From Clostridiales bacterium (lineage in GTDB: Bacteria; Bacillota; Clostridia; Oscillospirales; Oscillospiraceae), in assembly GCA_004551945.1 (NCBI GenBank), contig SFPN01000007.1:99272-163271 (forward strand): 64,000 nucleotides of DNA, read 5' to 3'. Each line of letters opens with the position of its first letter. The first letter of the stretch is position 1. The notes under the pieces were generated by a model, which worked only from the letters and a program-made list of their open reading frames with translations, did no database searches and was not told the DNA's origin. Shown here piece after piece: positions 23,833 through 32,406 of this stretch. The position numbers and the translations under genes were made by a program.

Positions 23833-24801
23833 TTAGAGCATACCGGAGACCCGCTGGTGGAGCTGCTCCATTTCCTCCACCATCTCCTGGATGATCTGGG
23901 CGGCGGGTTTCACGTCGTGAATGCGGCCCAGCACCTGGCCCATGGCGATCTGGGCGGCCTGAGGGTCGTCCTTTTCAAAGGCGGCCTTGGTGACGGTGCC
24001 CCGGATCATGGGGTAGAGCTCGTCGAAGGAGGGGTGCTGGGTGTTCTCAAACTCGATGATGTTCAGGGCACCCTGGGTTTTCAGGGAGCGGAGAGCGTTG
24101 CGGATGCTCTTCTGGGTGAGCACGGTGTCGGTCTCCTTGGAGTCGATCACCAGCTGGCGGAGATGGGGGCCGATCTCGGTCTCTTCCGCCATCAGGAACC
24201 GGGTGCCCACCATCACCCCGTCCAGGCCCATGGCCAGGGCGGCGTACATAGAGCGGCCGTCGCAGACGCCCCCGGCGCCCACCACAGGAATGGAGCACCG
24301 CTCCAGGGTCAGGGGCCACTGGACGATGGAGCCCACCCCGGCCATGCCCGGATGTCCGCCCCCTTCGTAGCCCACGATGCACACTGCGTCGCACCCCACG
24401 TCCTGGGCGGTGTGGGCGAAACGGGAGTCGGGGATCTTGTGCATCACCACGCAGCCGGCCCCCTTCAGCAGGTCCATGAAGGGCTTGGGGCTGCTGCCGG
24501 CGGTCTCCACGATGCGGACCTTTTCCTCCACGATGGCCTCCAGAAAGCCCTTGATGGGCCCGTCGGGCTTGGTGTCCGGCAGCAGGGACAGGTTCACGGA
24601 GAAGGGCTTGTCTGTGAGGGACTTGAGCAGCTGGATGTCCGCCTGAAAGTCCTCGGGATTATCATAGGTGGTCATGTTGATGGTGCCCAGCCCGCCGGCG
24701 TTGGACACGGCGGCGGCCAGCTTGGGCTTGGACAGCCACTGCATGGCCCCCTGGATGATGGGATATTGGATGCCGAAAAGCTCGGTGATTCGTGTTTTCA
24801 T
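23833..24801 (-). CDS. Nitronate monooxygenase-family flavoprotein
   Basis: The 322-residue TIM-barrel protein binds FMN and belongs to the nitronate monooxygenase / 2-nitropropane dioxygenase / FabK superfamily. Visible signatures are IIQGAMQWLS near residue 15, SNAGGLGTI near 33, GYEGGGHPG near 146, GAGGVCDGRSM near 176 and GTRFLMAEE near 197. A stand-alone gene without fab neighbours argues against FabK; oxidation of alkyl nitronates is the family role, but many gut members are of unknown substrate. The ATG follows GCCAAGAGGGTAATCACC. Confidence 0.85.
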   Translation of the reverse strand: MKTRITELFGIQYPIIQGAMQWLSKPKLAAAVSNAGGLGTINMTTYDNPEDFQADIQLLKSLTDKPFSVNLSLLPDTKPDGPIKGFLEAIVEEKVRIVETAGSSPKPFMDLLKGAGCVVMHKIPDSRFAHTAQDVGCDAVCIVGYEGGGHPGMAGVGSIVQWPLTLERCSIPVVGAGGVCDGRSMYAALAMGLDGVMVGTRFLMAEETEIGPHLRQLVIDSKETDTVLTQKSIRNALRSLKTQGALNIIEFENTQHPSFDELYPMIRGTVTKAAFEKDDPQAAQIAMGQVLGRIHDVKPAAQIIQEMVEEMEQLHQRVSGML

Positions 24802-24837
24802 GGTGATTACCCTCTTGGCGTTGTTCAGAATATGGTA

Positions 24838-24866
24838 ATGATACCAACTTTTTGGAAGCAGGTCAA
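24838..24866 (-). promoter_or_regulatory. Promoter of the nitronate monooxygenase-like gene
   Basis: Minus-strand TTGACC (complement of 24861-24866), 17-bp spacer, TATCAT (complement of 24838-24843). A small palindrome, ATGACCGGTCAT, overlaps the upstream side. Confidence 0.6.
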
Positions 24867-24971
24867 TGACCGGTCATCCGACCATTTTTCGGGTTTTGTT
24901 GGGGTGACGGGCAAAGTGTCTAAAAACTTTGAAAAAAATCTAAAAAAAGCGGGCAAAATAGCGGCGCAAAT

Positions 24972-25001
24972 TTGACAGGGAGAGGGGCAGAGGCTTATAA
25001 T
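24972..25001 (+). promoter_or_regulatory. Promoter for the acetyltransferase gene, separated from it by a hairpin array
   Basis: TTGACA at 24972-24977 and TTATAAT at 24995-25001 (17-18 bp spacing). The same seven bases TTATAAT recur at 25256-25262, on the far side of the hairpin array. Confidence 0.6.
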
Positions 25002-25255
25002 AATGTCTGGTGAATAAACCGCTTTGCGGTTTATTCGCGCGGCGGCGGCCGCGCAATTCCATAAAATCGGCTCCTTTGAGCCGTTTTATGGAATCCAGCC
25101 ATTGTTGCAATCCGTATTTTCGCTGGAGCGCGGCGGCGCTCCAGCGGAAGGTGCAAGGGTTTTGGACAATTTAGTTCCAAAACCTTGCACCTGAACAAAG
25201 CCAATGAGCCTTGAAAGCCTTGGATTTCAAGGATTGCGGCTTTGTTCAATACGGA
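25002..25255. repeat. 254-bp array of strong hairpins between TTATAAT direct repeats
   Basis: Five successive inverted repeats fill the segment: GAATAAACCGC/GCGGTTTATTC; TTCCATAAAA..GGCTC/GAGCC..TTTTATGGAA; CGCTGGAGCGC/GCGCTCCAGCG; GGTGCAAGG.TTTTGGA/TCCAAAA.CCTTGCACC; GAACAAAGCC/GGCTTTGTTC with an inner stem. No open frame. The flanking 7-bp repeats (24995-25001 and 25256-25262) suggest insertion into the -10 box of the downstream gene. Confidence 0.7.
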
Positions 25256-25295
25256 TTATAATGGAAGCATCTGATACAGGAAAGGAAGGACCCCC

Positions 25296-25724
25296 ATGGA
25301 ATTTAAGAACGCGACGATGGAAGACTTCGAAGCAGCCTTTGACTATATCGTCAAGCTGTGGACCTACAACACCTACGACAAGGACGTGACCCGCAAGGTC
25401 TATGAGGAAGTTCTGGCCGACGAGAACAGCTTTGCCTTCTTCCTGATGGACGGCGACGAGTACCACGGCTTCTGCCATGGCGCTTATTTCAACACCTTCT
25501 GGATGTCCGGTCCCACCTGCTATGTCTCCAGCATCATCACCAACGAGGACGAGCGGGGCAAGGGCAACGGTGTGAAGCTCATGGATCACGCCAAGGAGCT
25601 GGCCAAGGCCAGAGGGTGCAAGGCCCTGGTGCTGGACTCCGGCATGCCCCGGACCCAGGCCCACCGGTTCTATGAGATCTACGGCTTTGAAAAGAGCTGC
25701 TACGGCTTCGACTACTACCTGTAA
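25296..25724 (+). CDS. GNAT-family N-acetyltransferase
   Basis: The 142-residue protein is a minimal GNAT domain. The acetyl-CoA-binding motif appears as DERGKGNGVKLMDHA near residues 87-101, followed by KALVLDSGMPRTQAHRFYEIYGFEKS, which matches motif B of the family. The substrate is unknown. Start ATG at 25296 follows ACAGGAAAGGAAGGACCCCC. The natural leader would be about 30 bases, but a 254-bp hairpin array now lies between promoter and gene. A terminator follows 12 bases after the stop. Confidence 0.88.
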   Translation: MEFKNATMEDFEAAFDYIVKLWTYNTYDKDVTRKVYEEVLADENSFAFFLMDGDEYHGFCHGAYFNTFWMSGPTCYVSSIITNEDERGKGNGVKLMDHAKELAKARGCKALVLDSGMPRTQAHRFYEIYGFEKSCYGFDYYL

Positions 25725-25734
25725 TCCGCTATAA

Positions 25735-25778
25735 AAATAACGGGCGCCGGCACAAGCTGCCGGTGCCCGTTATTTTTG
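25735..25778 (+). terminator. Terminator of the GNAT gene
   Basis: AATAACGGGC.CCGGCA / TGCCGG.GCCCGTTATT, a stem of about 17 bp with a 5-base loop and a T-run. Confidence 0.9.
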
Positions 25779-25850
25779 CCTTTACAACGCCTGGAAAACA
25801 AAGTAAAATAAGCGGCAAAGAAAAAAGGTTCGGCGGAGAAAGGAGCGCGT

Positions 25851-26747
25851 ATGAGTTTCCGCAGAATGGAGTATTTTCTGGCCGTGGCCAAGCACCTGAA
25901 CTTTACCAAGGCGGCCCGGGAGTGCTATGTGGCCCAGGCGGCTATCAGCCAGCAGGTCAAGCAGTTTGAGGAGGAGCTGGGCTTTAAGCTCTTTGACCGG
26001 GGCGGCGCCTCGGTGAAGCTCACCCCGGCGGGGGCCTACTTTGCCCGCCAGTGCCGGAGCATTCTGGCCCAGTACAACGGGGCGGTGAAGCAGGCCCGGG
26101 CCATTGCGGACGGGGAAAAGCGGGTCCTGCGGGTGGGCTTTCACGGCCTGAGCGCCCAAAAGATCTTTGCCGGTCATCTCCGCCGGTTCCGGGAGACCTA
26201 CCCGGAGACGTCCGTGACCATCCGGGAGGGGAGTCAGGCCAGCCTCATGGAGGAGCTGCGCCAGGGCGAGGTGGATGTGATCGTGGTGCCGGACTCCGGC
26301 TTGGTCCTGGACGAGGGTCTGGACGTGCTGGAGCTGGCCAGCACCCGGTCCAAGTTCATGATTGGCGCCGGAAGCCCCCTGGCGGGGCGGCCGGTGATCT
26401 CCGCCGCCGAGCTGACCGGCCAGCCCATCCTGCGCATCAACGGCAAGGAGGGGGCCTTCCCCAGCCGCCAGCGGACCGACTACTATACCCGCCTGGGCCT
26501 GGGAGAGAACCCGGTCCACTGGGCAAAGAACTACTTTGAGCTGCTGCTGATGGTGGAGGCGGGCATGGGCATCGCCGCCATCCCCAGCGGGGGAGAGGAG
26601 CAGCTGCCCGAGGACGTGTCCATCTTTGAGCTGGAGGGGGACGCCTTCCGCATCAACACCGTGGCCCTGCGCCTGGTGCCACCGGTGAGCGTCACTGCCG
26701 ACGACTTCTTCCAGATGATGCGGCAGGGAGAAAATCCGGCCCTATAA
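25851..26747 (+). CDS. LysR-family transcriptional regulator
   Basis: The 298-residue protein has an N-terminal winged helix-turn-helix (residues 1-60: MEYFLAVAKHLNFTKAARECYVAQAAISQQVKQFEEELGF pattern, LFDRGG) and a two-lobed effector domain from about residue 90. Length is normal for LysR. It is encoded 155 bases ahead of the aldehyde dehydrogenase gene and in the same direction, so it may control that gene pair, although LysR genes are more often divergent from their targets. ATG at 25851 follows GGAGAAAGGAGCGCGT. The effector is unknown. Confidence 0.9.
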   Translation: MSFRRMEYFLAVAKHLNFTKAARECYVAQAAISQQVKQFEEELGFKLFDRGGASVKLTPAGAYFARQCRSILAQYNGAVKQARAIADGEKRVLRVGFHGLSAQKIFAGHLRRFRETYPETSVTIREGSQASLMEELRQGEVDVIVVPDSGLVLDEGLDVLELASTRSKFMIGAGSPLAGRPVISAAELTGQPILRINGKEGAFPSRQRTDYYTRLGLGENPVHWAKNYFELLLMVEAGMGIAAIPSGGEEQLPEDVSIFELEGDAFRINTVALRLVPPVSVTADDFFQMMRQGENPAL

Positions 26748-26902
26748 TTTTTTCTGATTACCCTTATCATTTTTCGATGTTTCCCAAAACCTCCTTCTTG
26801 TGGTATAACAATGGCACAGAGAAAAGATTCTCTGGAACGACTAAAAGTTACATAAATAACATAGAGGGCAGGTCCCCTCTCCCATAAGAAAGGAGCAGCG
26901 AT

Positions 26903-28387
26903 ATGAGCGTAAAGCTGGACGAACGTTATGATCTGTACATCGGCGGCAAGTGGGTTCCCGCATCTGACGGAAGAACCTTTGCTACCATCAACCCCGCCAA
27001 CGGCGAGAAGCTGGCTGACTGCGCGGAAGCCACCAAGGAAGACGTGGATGCCGCCGTTCAGGCCGCGTGGGCCGCTTTCCCCGCCTGGAGAGATCTGGGC
27101 ACCGGTGCCCGGGCCGCTATTCTGGATAAGATTGCCGACGTCATCGACGAGAACGCCGAGCTGCTGGCCACTGTGGAGAGCATGGACAACGGCAAGCCCA
27201 TCCGGGAGACCATGGCCATTGACGTGCCCTATTCCTCTGATCACTTCCGCTACTTTGCCGGCGCCATCCGCACCGAAGAGGGCAAGGCCTCTGTTCTGGA
27301 CGGCAACATGATGAGCCTCATTCTCCGGGAGCCCATCGGCGTCGTCGGCCAGATCGTTCCCTGGAACTTCCCCTTCCTGATGGCTGCCTGGAAGCTGGCT
27401 CCCGCTCTGGCTGCCGGCGACTGCATCGTCTTGAAGCCCTCCTCCACAACCCCCCTGAGCGCTCTGGTGCTGGCAAAGCTCATCGGCGATCTGCTGCCCG
27501 CCGGCGTTCTGAACGTGGTCACCGGCGGCGGCTCCCGCGCCGGCCAGTACATGCTGGACCACCCCGGCTTCCGGAAGCTGGCCTTCACCGGCTCCACTGA
27601 GGTTGGCCTGAACGTGGCCAAGGCCGCAGCCGACAAGCTGATCCCCGCTACCCTGGAACTGGGCGGCAAGAGCGCCAACATCTACTTCGACGACTGCAAG
27701 TGGGACATGGCCATCGACGGCCTGCAGTTGGGCATCCTGTTCAACCAGGGCCAGGTCTGCTGCGCCGGCTCCCGCGTCTTCGTTCAGGAGGGCATCTATG
27801 ACAAGTTCGTGGCTGCCGCCGTGGATGCCTTCAACAAGGTCACCGTGGGCAACCCCCTGGACCCCAACACCCAGATGGGCGCGCAGGTTGACCAGGGCCA
27901 GCTGCGGAAGATCCTGTCCTATGTGGAGCTGGCCAAGGAAGAGGGCGCTACCGTCGCCTGCGGCGGCGAAGCCTACACCGAGGGCGCCTGCGCCAAGGGC
28001 TGCTTCATGAAGCCCACCCTGATCGTCAACGCCACCAATGACATGCGGGTTGCCCAGGAAGAGATCTTTGGCCCCGTGGCCGTGGTCATCAAGTTCAAGA
28101 CCGAGGAAGAGGTCATCGCCATGGCCAACGACTCCGTTTATGGTCTGGGCGGCGCTGTCTGGACCCGGGATATCAACCGCGCCATCCGCGTGGCCCGTGG
28201 TGTTGAGACCGGCCGTATGTGGGTGAACACCTACAACCAGATCCCCGTGGGCGCTCCCTTCGGCGGCTACAAGCAGTCCGGCATTGGCCGCGAGACCCAC
28301 AAGGTCATTCTGGAGCACTACACCCAGCAGAAGAACATCATGATCAACCTGAACGAGACCCCCTCCGGGTTCTATCCTGAAAAGTAA
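26903..28387 (+). CDS. NAD(P)-dependent aldehyde dehydrogenase
   Basis: The 494-residue enzyme oxidises an aldehyde to its acid. Family landmarks are PWNFPFLMAAWK near residue 152, the cofactor loop GSTEVG near 231, the general base Glu in LELGGKSAN near 253 and the nucleophile Cys in GQVCCAGSR near 288. The Cys doublet places it near AldA/AcoD-like acetaldehyde dehydrogenases. GAAAGGAGCAGCGAT precedes the ATG. The next gene encodes an iron-type alcohol dehydrogenase, so the pair could run alcohol-aldehyde-acid conversion. Codon use (GTT, GCT, CTG rich) suggests high expression. Confidence 0.93.
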   Translation: MSVKLDERYDLYIGGKWVPASDGRTFATINPANGEKLADCAEATKEDVDAAVQAAWAAFPAWRDLGTGARAAILDKIADVIDENAELLATVESMDNGKPIRETMAIDVPYSSDHFRYFAGAIRTEEGKASVLDGNMMSLILREPIGVVGQIVPWNFPFLMAAWKLAPALAAGDCIVLKPSSTTPLSALVLAKLIGDLLPAGVLNVVTGGGSRAGQYMLDHPGFRKLAFTGSTEVGLNVAKAAADKLIPATLELGGKSANIYFDDCKWDMAIDGLQLGILFNQGQVCCAGSRVFVQEGIYDKFVAAAVDAFNKVTVGNPLDPNTQMGAQVDQGQLRKILSYVELAKEEGATVACGGEAYTEGACAKGCFMKPTLIVNATNDMRVAQEEIFGPVAVVIKFKTEEEVIAMANDSVYGLGGAVWTRDINRAIRVARGVETGRMWVNTYNQIPVGAPFGGYKQSGIGRETHKVILEHYTQQKNIMINLNETPSGFYPEK

Positions 28388-28461
28388 ACGACGGCTTTTA
28401 TTCTTCGAATACTTCCGTTCGTACGTGCAAATAAATCGGTTTCAGAAAGGATTTCCCAGTT

Positions 28462-29619
28462 ATGTCTACCTACTATTTTGTACCCAGCAGAAACGTGTTC
28501 GGTGAGGGCTCCGTGGAGGAGACCGGTCGCCTGATGAAGAGCGTCGGCGGCACCAAGACCATGATCGTCACCGACGAGTTCCTGGCTTCCCACCCCATGA
28601 CCGCCCGCATCCAGAAGATCCTGAAGGACGCCGGCGTTGACTCCGTGGTTTTCGGCAAGGCCGAGCCCAACCCCAAGGACACCAACGTGGTGGAGGGCGA
28701 GAAGTTCTATCACGACAACGGCTGCGACAGCATCCTGTCCCTGGGCGGCGGCTCCTCCCACGACTGCGCCAAGGGCATCGGCCTGGTGGCCACCAACGGC
28801 GGCAAGATCTCCGACTATGAGGGCGTGGACCAGGCCCACGAGGCTCTGCCCCCCCTGATGGCCGTGAACACCACCGCCGGCACCGCCTCCGAGATCACCC
28901 GGTTCTGTATCATCACCGACACCACCCGGAAGGTCAAGATGTGCATCGTGGACTGGAGAGTCACCCCCACCGTTGCCATCAACGACCCCGAGCTGATGGT
29001 CGGTATGCCCGCATCCCTGACCGCCGCCACCGGCATGGACGCCCTGACCCACGCAGTGGAAGCCTACGTCTCCACCGCCGCCAACCCCCTGACCGACGCT
29101 GCCGCCATCAAGGCCATCGACAAGATCGTTCACTATCTGCCCCAGGCTGTGGCAAACGGCGAGTACATGAAGGCCCGTTCCGAGATGGCCTACGCCCAGT
29201 ATCTGGCCGGCGTTGCCTTCAACAACGCCTCTCTGGGCTATGTTCACGCCATGGCTCACCAGCTGGGCGGCTTCTACAACCTGCCCCACGGCGTGTGCAA
29301 CGCAGTCCTGCTGCCCTATGTCCAGGAGTTTAACCTGATCGGCAACCTGGAGCGCTTTGGCGTCATCGCCGAGACCATGGACCTGAACGTGAAGGGCATG
29401 TCTCCCTTCGAGGCCGGCGAAGCCTGCGTCTACGGCCTGAAGACCTTCGGCCGCTACCTGGGCATCCCCCAGAACCTGCGCGCCCTGGGCGTGAACCCCG
29501 CAGACTTCGAGATCATGGCAGAAAACGCCATGAAGGACGCCTGCGCCGCCACCAACCCCAGAAAGGCCACCAAGGAGCAGATCATCGCCATCTATCAGAA
29601 GGCTTACGACGGAGATTAA
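28462..29619 (+). CDS. Iron-containing alcohol dehydrogenase
   Basis: The 385-residue protein is a group III (Fe-type) alcohol dehydrogenase. The dinucleotide motif is LGGGSSHDCAKG near residue 96, and the metal site is formed by Asp in GMDALTHAVEAY near 193 and His residues in YVHAMAHQLGGFYNLPHGVCNA near 257-278. It lies 74 bases after the aldehyde dehydrogenase gene. AGAAAGGATTTCCCAGTT precedes the ATG. Its stop codon TAA (29617-29619) is exactly the left target duplication of the adjacent MITE. Confidence 0.94.
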   Translation: MSTYYFVPSRNVFGEGSVEETGRLMKSVGGTKTMIVTDEFLASHPMTARIQKILKDAGVDSVVFGKAEPNPKDTNVVEGEKFYHDNGCDSILSLGGGSSHDCAKGIGLVATNGGKISDYEGVDQAHEALPPLMAVNTTAGTASEITRFCIITDTTRKVKMCIVDWRVTPTVAINDPELMVGMPASLTAATGMDALTHAVEAYVSTAANPLTDAAAIKAIDKIVHYLPQAVANGEYMKARSEMAYAQYLAGVAFNNASLGYVHAMAHQLGGFYNLPHGVCNAVLLPYVQEFNLIGNLERFGVIAETMDLNVKGMSPFEAGEACVYGLKTFGRYLGIPQNLRALGVNPADFEIMAENAMKDACAATNPRKATKEQIIAIYQKAYDGD

Positions 29620-29744
29620 TACTGATTCTTGATTAAATCAAGAATCCCGTGTGCTGCGCACACTCGCATCGTGCTCACGCACGCTGCGCCGTCTCATGCA
29701 GTTCTTGATAAAAAGCTTCAGCAGCTTTTTATCAAGAACTAGTA
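29620..29744 (-). mobile_element. MITE copy 2, 125 bp, TSD TAA
   Basis: Same ends as copy 1, in reverse orientation (TACTGATTCTTGATT ... ATCAAGAACTAGTA). It is flanked by TAA at 29617-29619 and TAA at 29745-29747. It is shorter than the other copies because two internal pieces are missing. The left TAA is the stop codon of the alcohol dehydrogenase gene, so insertion left that protein intact. Confidence 0.85.
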
Positions 29745-29793
29745 TAATCCGATCTTTCAGTTATTCTCTATTTCTTTCACTTCCTTACACAGT

Positions 29794-29837
29794 CAGCGCC
29801 CGGTCCGGAGAATCCGGAACGGGCGCTGGCACTTTTT
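29794..29837. terminator. Shared terminator between convergent genes
   Basis: CAGCGCCCG (29794-29802) pairs with CGGGCGCTG (29820-29828), with an inner TCCGGA palindrome. TTTTT follows on the plus strand. It lies between the alcohol dehydrogenase and the amidase genes, which point toward each other. Confidence 0.75.
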
Positions 29838-29841
29838 GGGG

Positions 29842-30495
29842 TTATTCGTTTTTCACATCCACCAGGAACTGCTCCCAGGCGTCCGGGTGCTCCACAAAGT
29901 AGAGGGGACAGAGCTTTCCGGTTATGTCGTAGTGCCGGATCACATGGTCCCGGCCGATGTCGCAGTAGTCGCACAGCCAGGCGGTGAGCTTCACCAGGGA
30001 GTCGTAGGTCTTCTGGTTAAACTGGCCGGTGGCGTCCGGGTGGCAGACCTCAATGGAGATGGTGTCGCCGTTTCGCTCGTTGCTGGCGGAGGAGACCTCG
30101 TCCAGGGGGATGCACTGGATGATCTCCCCGTCCAGCCCCACCAGGAAGTGAGCGCTGACGGTGGTGTCCGGCTGGTCGAAGAAGTCATGGTTCTGCTGGG
30201 CGGTGGTGCCGGGGTTTCCCACGTAGTGGATGACAATGTCGTTGACCCCGGACAGACGCTCTCCCCGGCGGCCGCTGCCGTTGACGTCGATGATCTGCAC
30301 ATCCACCCAGCGGGGGACGTTGTCCCGGCTCAGCTTGAGCATCTGGCCCAGGGTGGTGAGATTCAGGATGACCCCGACCACCACCAGAAGAACCAGAACG
30401 AAGATCACCGGGCGCAGGGGAAACTGCCGTCTCCGGCGGCGTCTCCGCCGGGCCGGGGGGCGTTTCGGCTGGGTTCGTTGGGTTTGTGTAGGCAT
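29842..30495 (-). CDS. Membrane-anchored N-acetylmuramoyl-L-alanine amidase (amidase_2 type)
   Basis: The 217-residue protein has an Arg/Pro-rich cytoplasmic N-terminus, one transmembrane helix (about residues 29-50) and an extracellular amidase_2/PGRP-like domain. Zinc-ligand candidates are His in IVIHYVGN near 91 and later HYDITGKLCP; VSAHFLVGLDGEIIQCIP and ISIEVCHPDA fit the fold. It should cut the lactyl-peptide bond of peptidoglycan at the cell surface. The gene is the last of a minus-strand trio with an M24 peptidase and an AEC transporter. CGAAAGGAGTCCCCGCC precedes the ATG. Confidence 0.87.
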   Translation of the reverse strand: MPTQTQRTQPKRPPARRRRRRRRQFPLRPVIFVLVLLVVVGVILNLTTLGQMLKLSRDNVPRWVDVQIIDVNGSGRRGERLSGVNDIVIHYVGNPGTTAQQNHDFFDQPDTTVSAHFLVGLDGEIIQCIPLDEVSSASNERNGDTISIEVCHPDATGQFNQKTYDSLVKLTAWLCDYCDIGRDHVIRHYDITGKLCPLYFVEHPDAWEQFLVDVKNE

Positions 30496-30531
30496 GGCGG
30501 GGACTCCTTTCGGCGGTGAGTATGGGCGGGA

Positions 30532-32316
30532 TCAGGCCAGGGGACGGGTGGCCTCCTCCAGCCAGGCGGCCTCCTCCGGGGGCAGATGGGGGGCAATGGC
30601 CTCCCGCACCCGGGCGTGGTAGGCGTTCAGCAGGGCCTTTTCCCGGCTGGACAGCTGATCCGGGTCCACGGCGTCCAGGTCGAAGGGGGTGAGGGTGAGG
30701 GTCTCAAAGCCCAGGAAGGTGCCGTAGGGGGTGGTCTCCTTCTCCACGCACAGCTCCAGGTTTTCCAGGCGGATGCCGTAGCTGCCGTCCAGGTAGAACC
30801 CGGGCTCGTTGGAGGTAATCATCCCTGGGGCCATGGGCACGTCCGCCCCGTTGGAGATGCGCCAGCGGATGTTCTGGGGCCCCTCGTGGACGCTGAGCAG
30901 ATAGCCCACCCCGTGGCCGGTGCCGTGGTTGTAGTCCAGCCCCAGGTCCCAAAGGGGACGGCGGGCGGCATAGTCCAGGTTGGCCCCGGAGCAGCCGGTG
31001 GAGAAGGTGATGGCTGCCAGATTCAGGTTGCCCTGGAGCACGGCGGTGTACTGCTGTTTCTGCTCCTGGGTGAGGGGGCCCACTGCGTAGGTCCGGGTGC
31101 AGTCGGTGGTGCCGGTGAGGTAGTGCCCGCCGGTGTCCGCCAGCAGGAAGCCCTCCTGGGTGACGGGCACGTCGCTCTCCTTCGTGGGGGAGTAGTGGTT
31201 CATAGCCGCATGGGGGCCGAAGGCGACGATGGGGTCGAAGCTGGGCTGGAGGTAACCGGGCTGGACCTTGCGCAGCTCCTCTAAGTACTCGGCGGCGGAA
31301 AGCTCAGAAATGGGGATCTTGCCCACGTTCTTTTTCAGCCAGTACATAAACCGGGTCAGGGCAATGCCGTCATAGAGATGGGCCTGGGCCATGTTGGCAG
31401 CTTCCACAGAGTTCTTTACGCCCTTCATGGCCTCCGTGGGGTTGGGCCGGTCGATGATGTGGACCCCGGTGGGGATGCTGGTGAGGAGCTTGGTGTTCAC
31501 ATTGGAGGTGCTCAGCAGAACCTTCTGGCCGGCGGAGAGCCGGTTGGCGTAGTCGTAGAAGCCGTCATAGGGCCGCAGGAACACCCCGTCGTCCTCCAGG
31601 TGCTCCTGCACCTGCTGGGGGAAGGCGGCGTCGTTGGCGAAAAGGTAACAGCTGTCCTTGGTGAGGGCCAGGTAGGCCAGGACCACCGGCGTGCAGGCGA
31701 TGTCGCCCCCCCGGACGTTCAGCAGCCAGGCGATATCCTCCAGGCTGGTGAGCAGGAAGACGTCCGCGCCCTCGGCAGCCATAACGGTCCGGACCCGGGC
31801 CAGCTTGTCCGCCCGGCTCTCCCCGGCGTACTCCAGGGCCAGCTCCCACACGGGCTGGGCGGGAAGGGGAGGCCGGTCGGTCCAGATTTCGGCCACCAGG
31901 TCCACCTGGTCGTTGATCCGGGCGCCCAGGCTCTTGGTCAGCTGGTAATAGGTCCGGCCGGCCTGGGCGGAGACGCAGCGGCCGTCAAAGCCCAGCACCT
32001 GCTCCGGCTGAAGGCTGCTGCGGAGGAAGGCCTCCAGGGTGGGCACCCCGGGCTGGCCCATTTTCATAAGGCGAATGCCCGAGCCTTTGAGCTGTTCCTC
32101 GGCCTGGAGGAAATACCGGCCGTCGGTCCACAGGCCCGCCCAGTTGGGGAAGACCAGCAGGGTGCCGGCGGAGCCGGTGAAGCCGGAGACGTATTTCCGG
32201 CAGGTGAAGTACTCCCCCACGTACTCGCTGCCGTGGAAGTCGTCGGTGGGGATCAGGTAGGCGTCGAGCTTGTGCTCGGCCATGGCGCTGCGAAGGGCTT
32301 GCAATTGCTTTCTCAT
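30532..32316 (-). CDS. Xaa-Pro aminopeptidase-like M24 metallopeptidase
   Basis: The 594-residue protein is of the long aminopeptidase P type with two creatinase-like N-terminal domains and a C-terminal pita-bread catalytic domain. Metal ligands are visible: Asp in LADTGGHYL and TDCTRTYAV (near 392-405), His in HGTGHGVGYLL near 466, Glu in NEPGFYLDGSYGIRLEN near 508-520. It would remove N-terminal residues before proline in the cytoplasm. The ATG follows AAAAAGGAGATCTCTCACCT. Length matches the bacterial three-domain form. Confidence 0.92.
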   Translation of the reverse strand: MRKQLQALRSAMAEHKLDAYLIPTDDFHGSEYVGEYFTCRKYVSGFTGSAGTLLVFPNWAGLWTDGRYFLQAEEQLKGSGIRLMKMGQPGVPTLEAFLRSSLQPEQVLGFDGRCVSAQAGRTYYQLTKSLGARINDQVDLVAEIWTDRPPLPAQPVWELALEYAGESRADKLARVRTVMAAEGADVFLLTSLEDIAWLLNVRGGDIACTPVVLAYLALTKDSCYLFANDAAFPQQVQEHLEDDGVFLRPYDGFYDYANRLSAGQKVLLSTSNVNTKLLTSIPTGVHIIDRPNPTEAMKGVKNSVEAANMAQAHLYDGIALTRFMYWLKKNVGKIPISELSAAEYLEELRKVQPGYLQPSFDPIVAFGPHAAMNHYSPTKESDVPVTQEGFLLADTGGHYLTGTTDCTRTYAVGPLTQEQKQQYTAVLQGNLNLAAITFSTGCSGANLDYAARRPLWDLGLDYNHGTGHGVGYLLSVHEGPQNIRWRISNGADVPMAPGMITSNEPGFYLDGSYGIRLENLELCVEKETTPYGTFLGFETLTLTPFDLDAVDPDQLSSREKALLNAYHARVREAIAPHLPPEEAAWLEEATRPLA

Positions 32317-32406
32317 AGGTGAGAGATCTCCTTTTTCAAAAAATATGATAGGCGCAGTTTCTTAAGAAACTGTGATGGGATTCTTAAAAGTTCAGAAAAC
32401 CGGCCC

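Noticed and set aside
25002..25255. CRISPR array interpretation of the hairpin-rich region
   Set aside because: The palindromes all differ from each other and have no regular repeat-spacer spacing. No CRISPR-like direct repeats were seen anywhere in the window.
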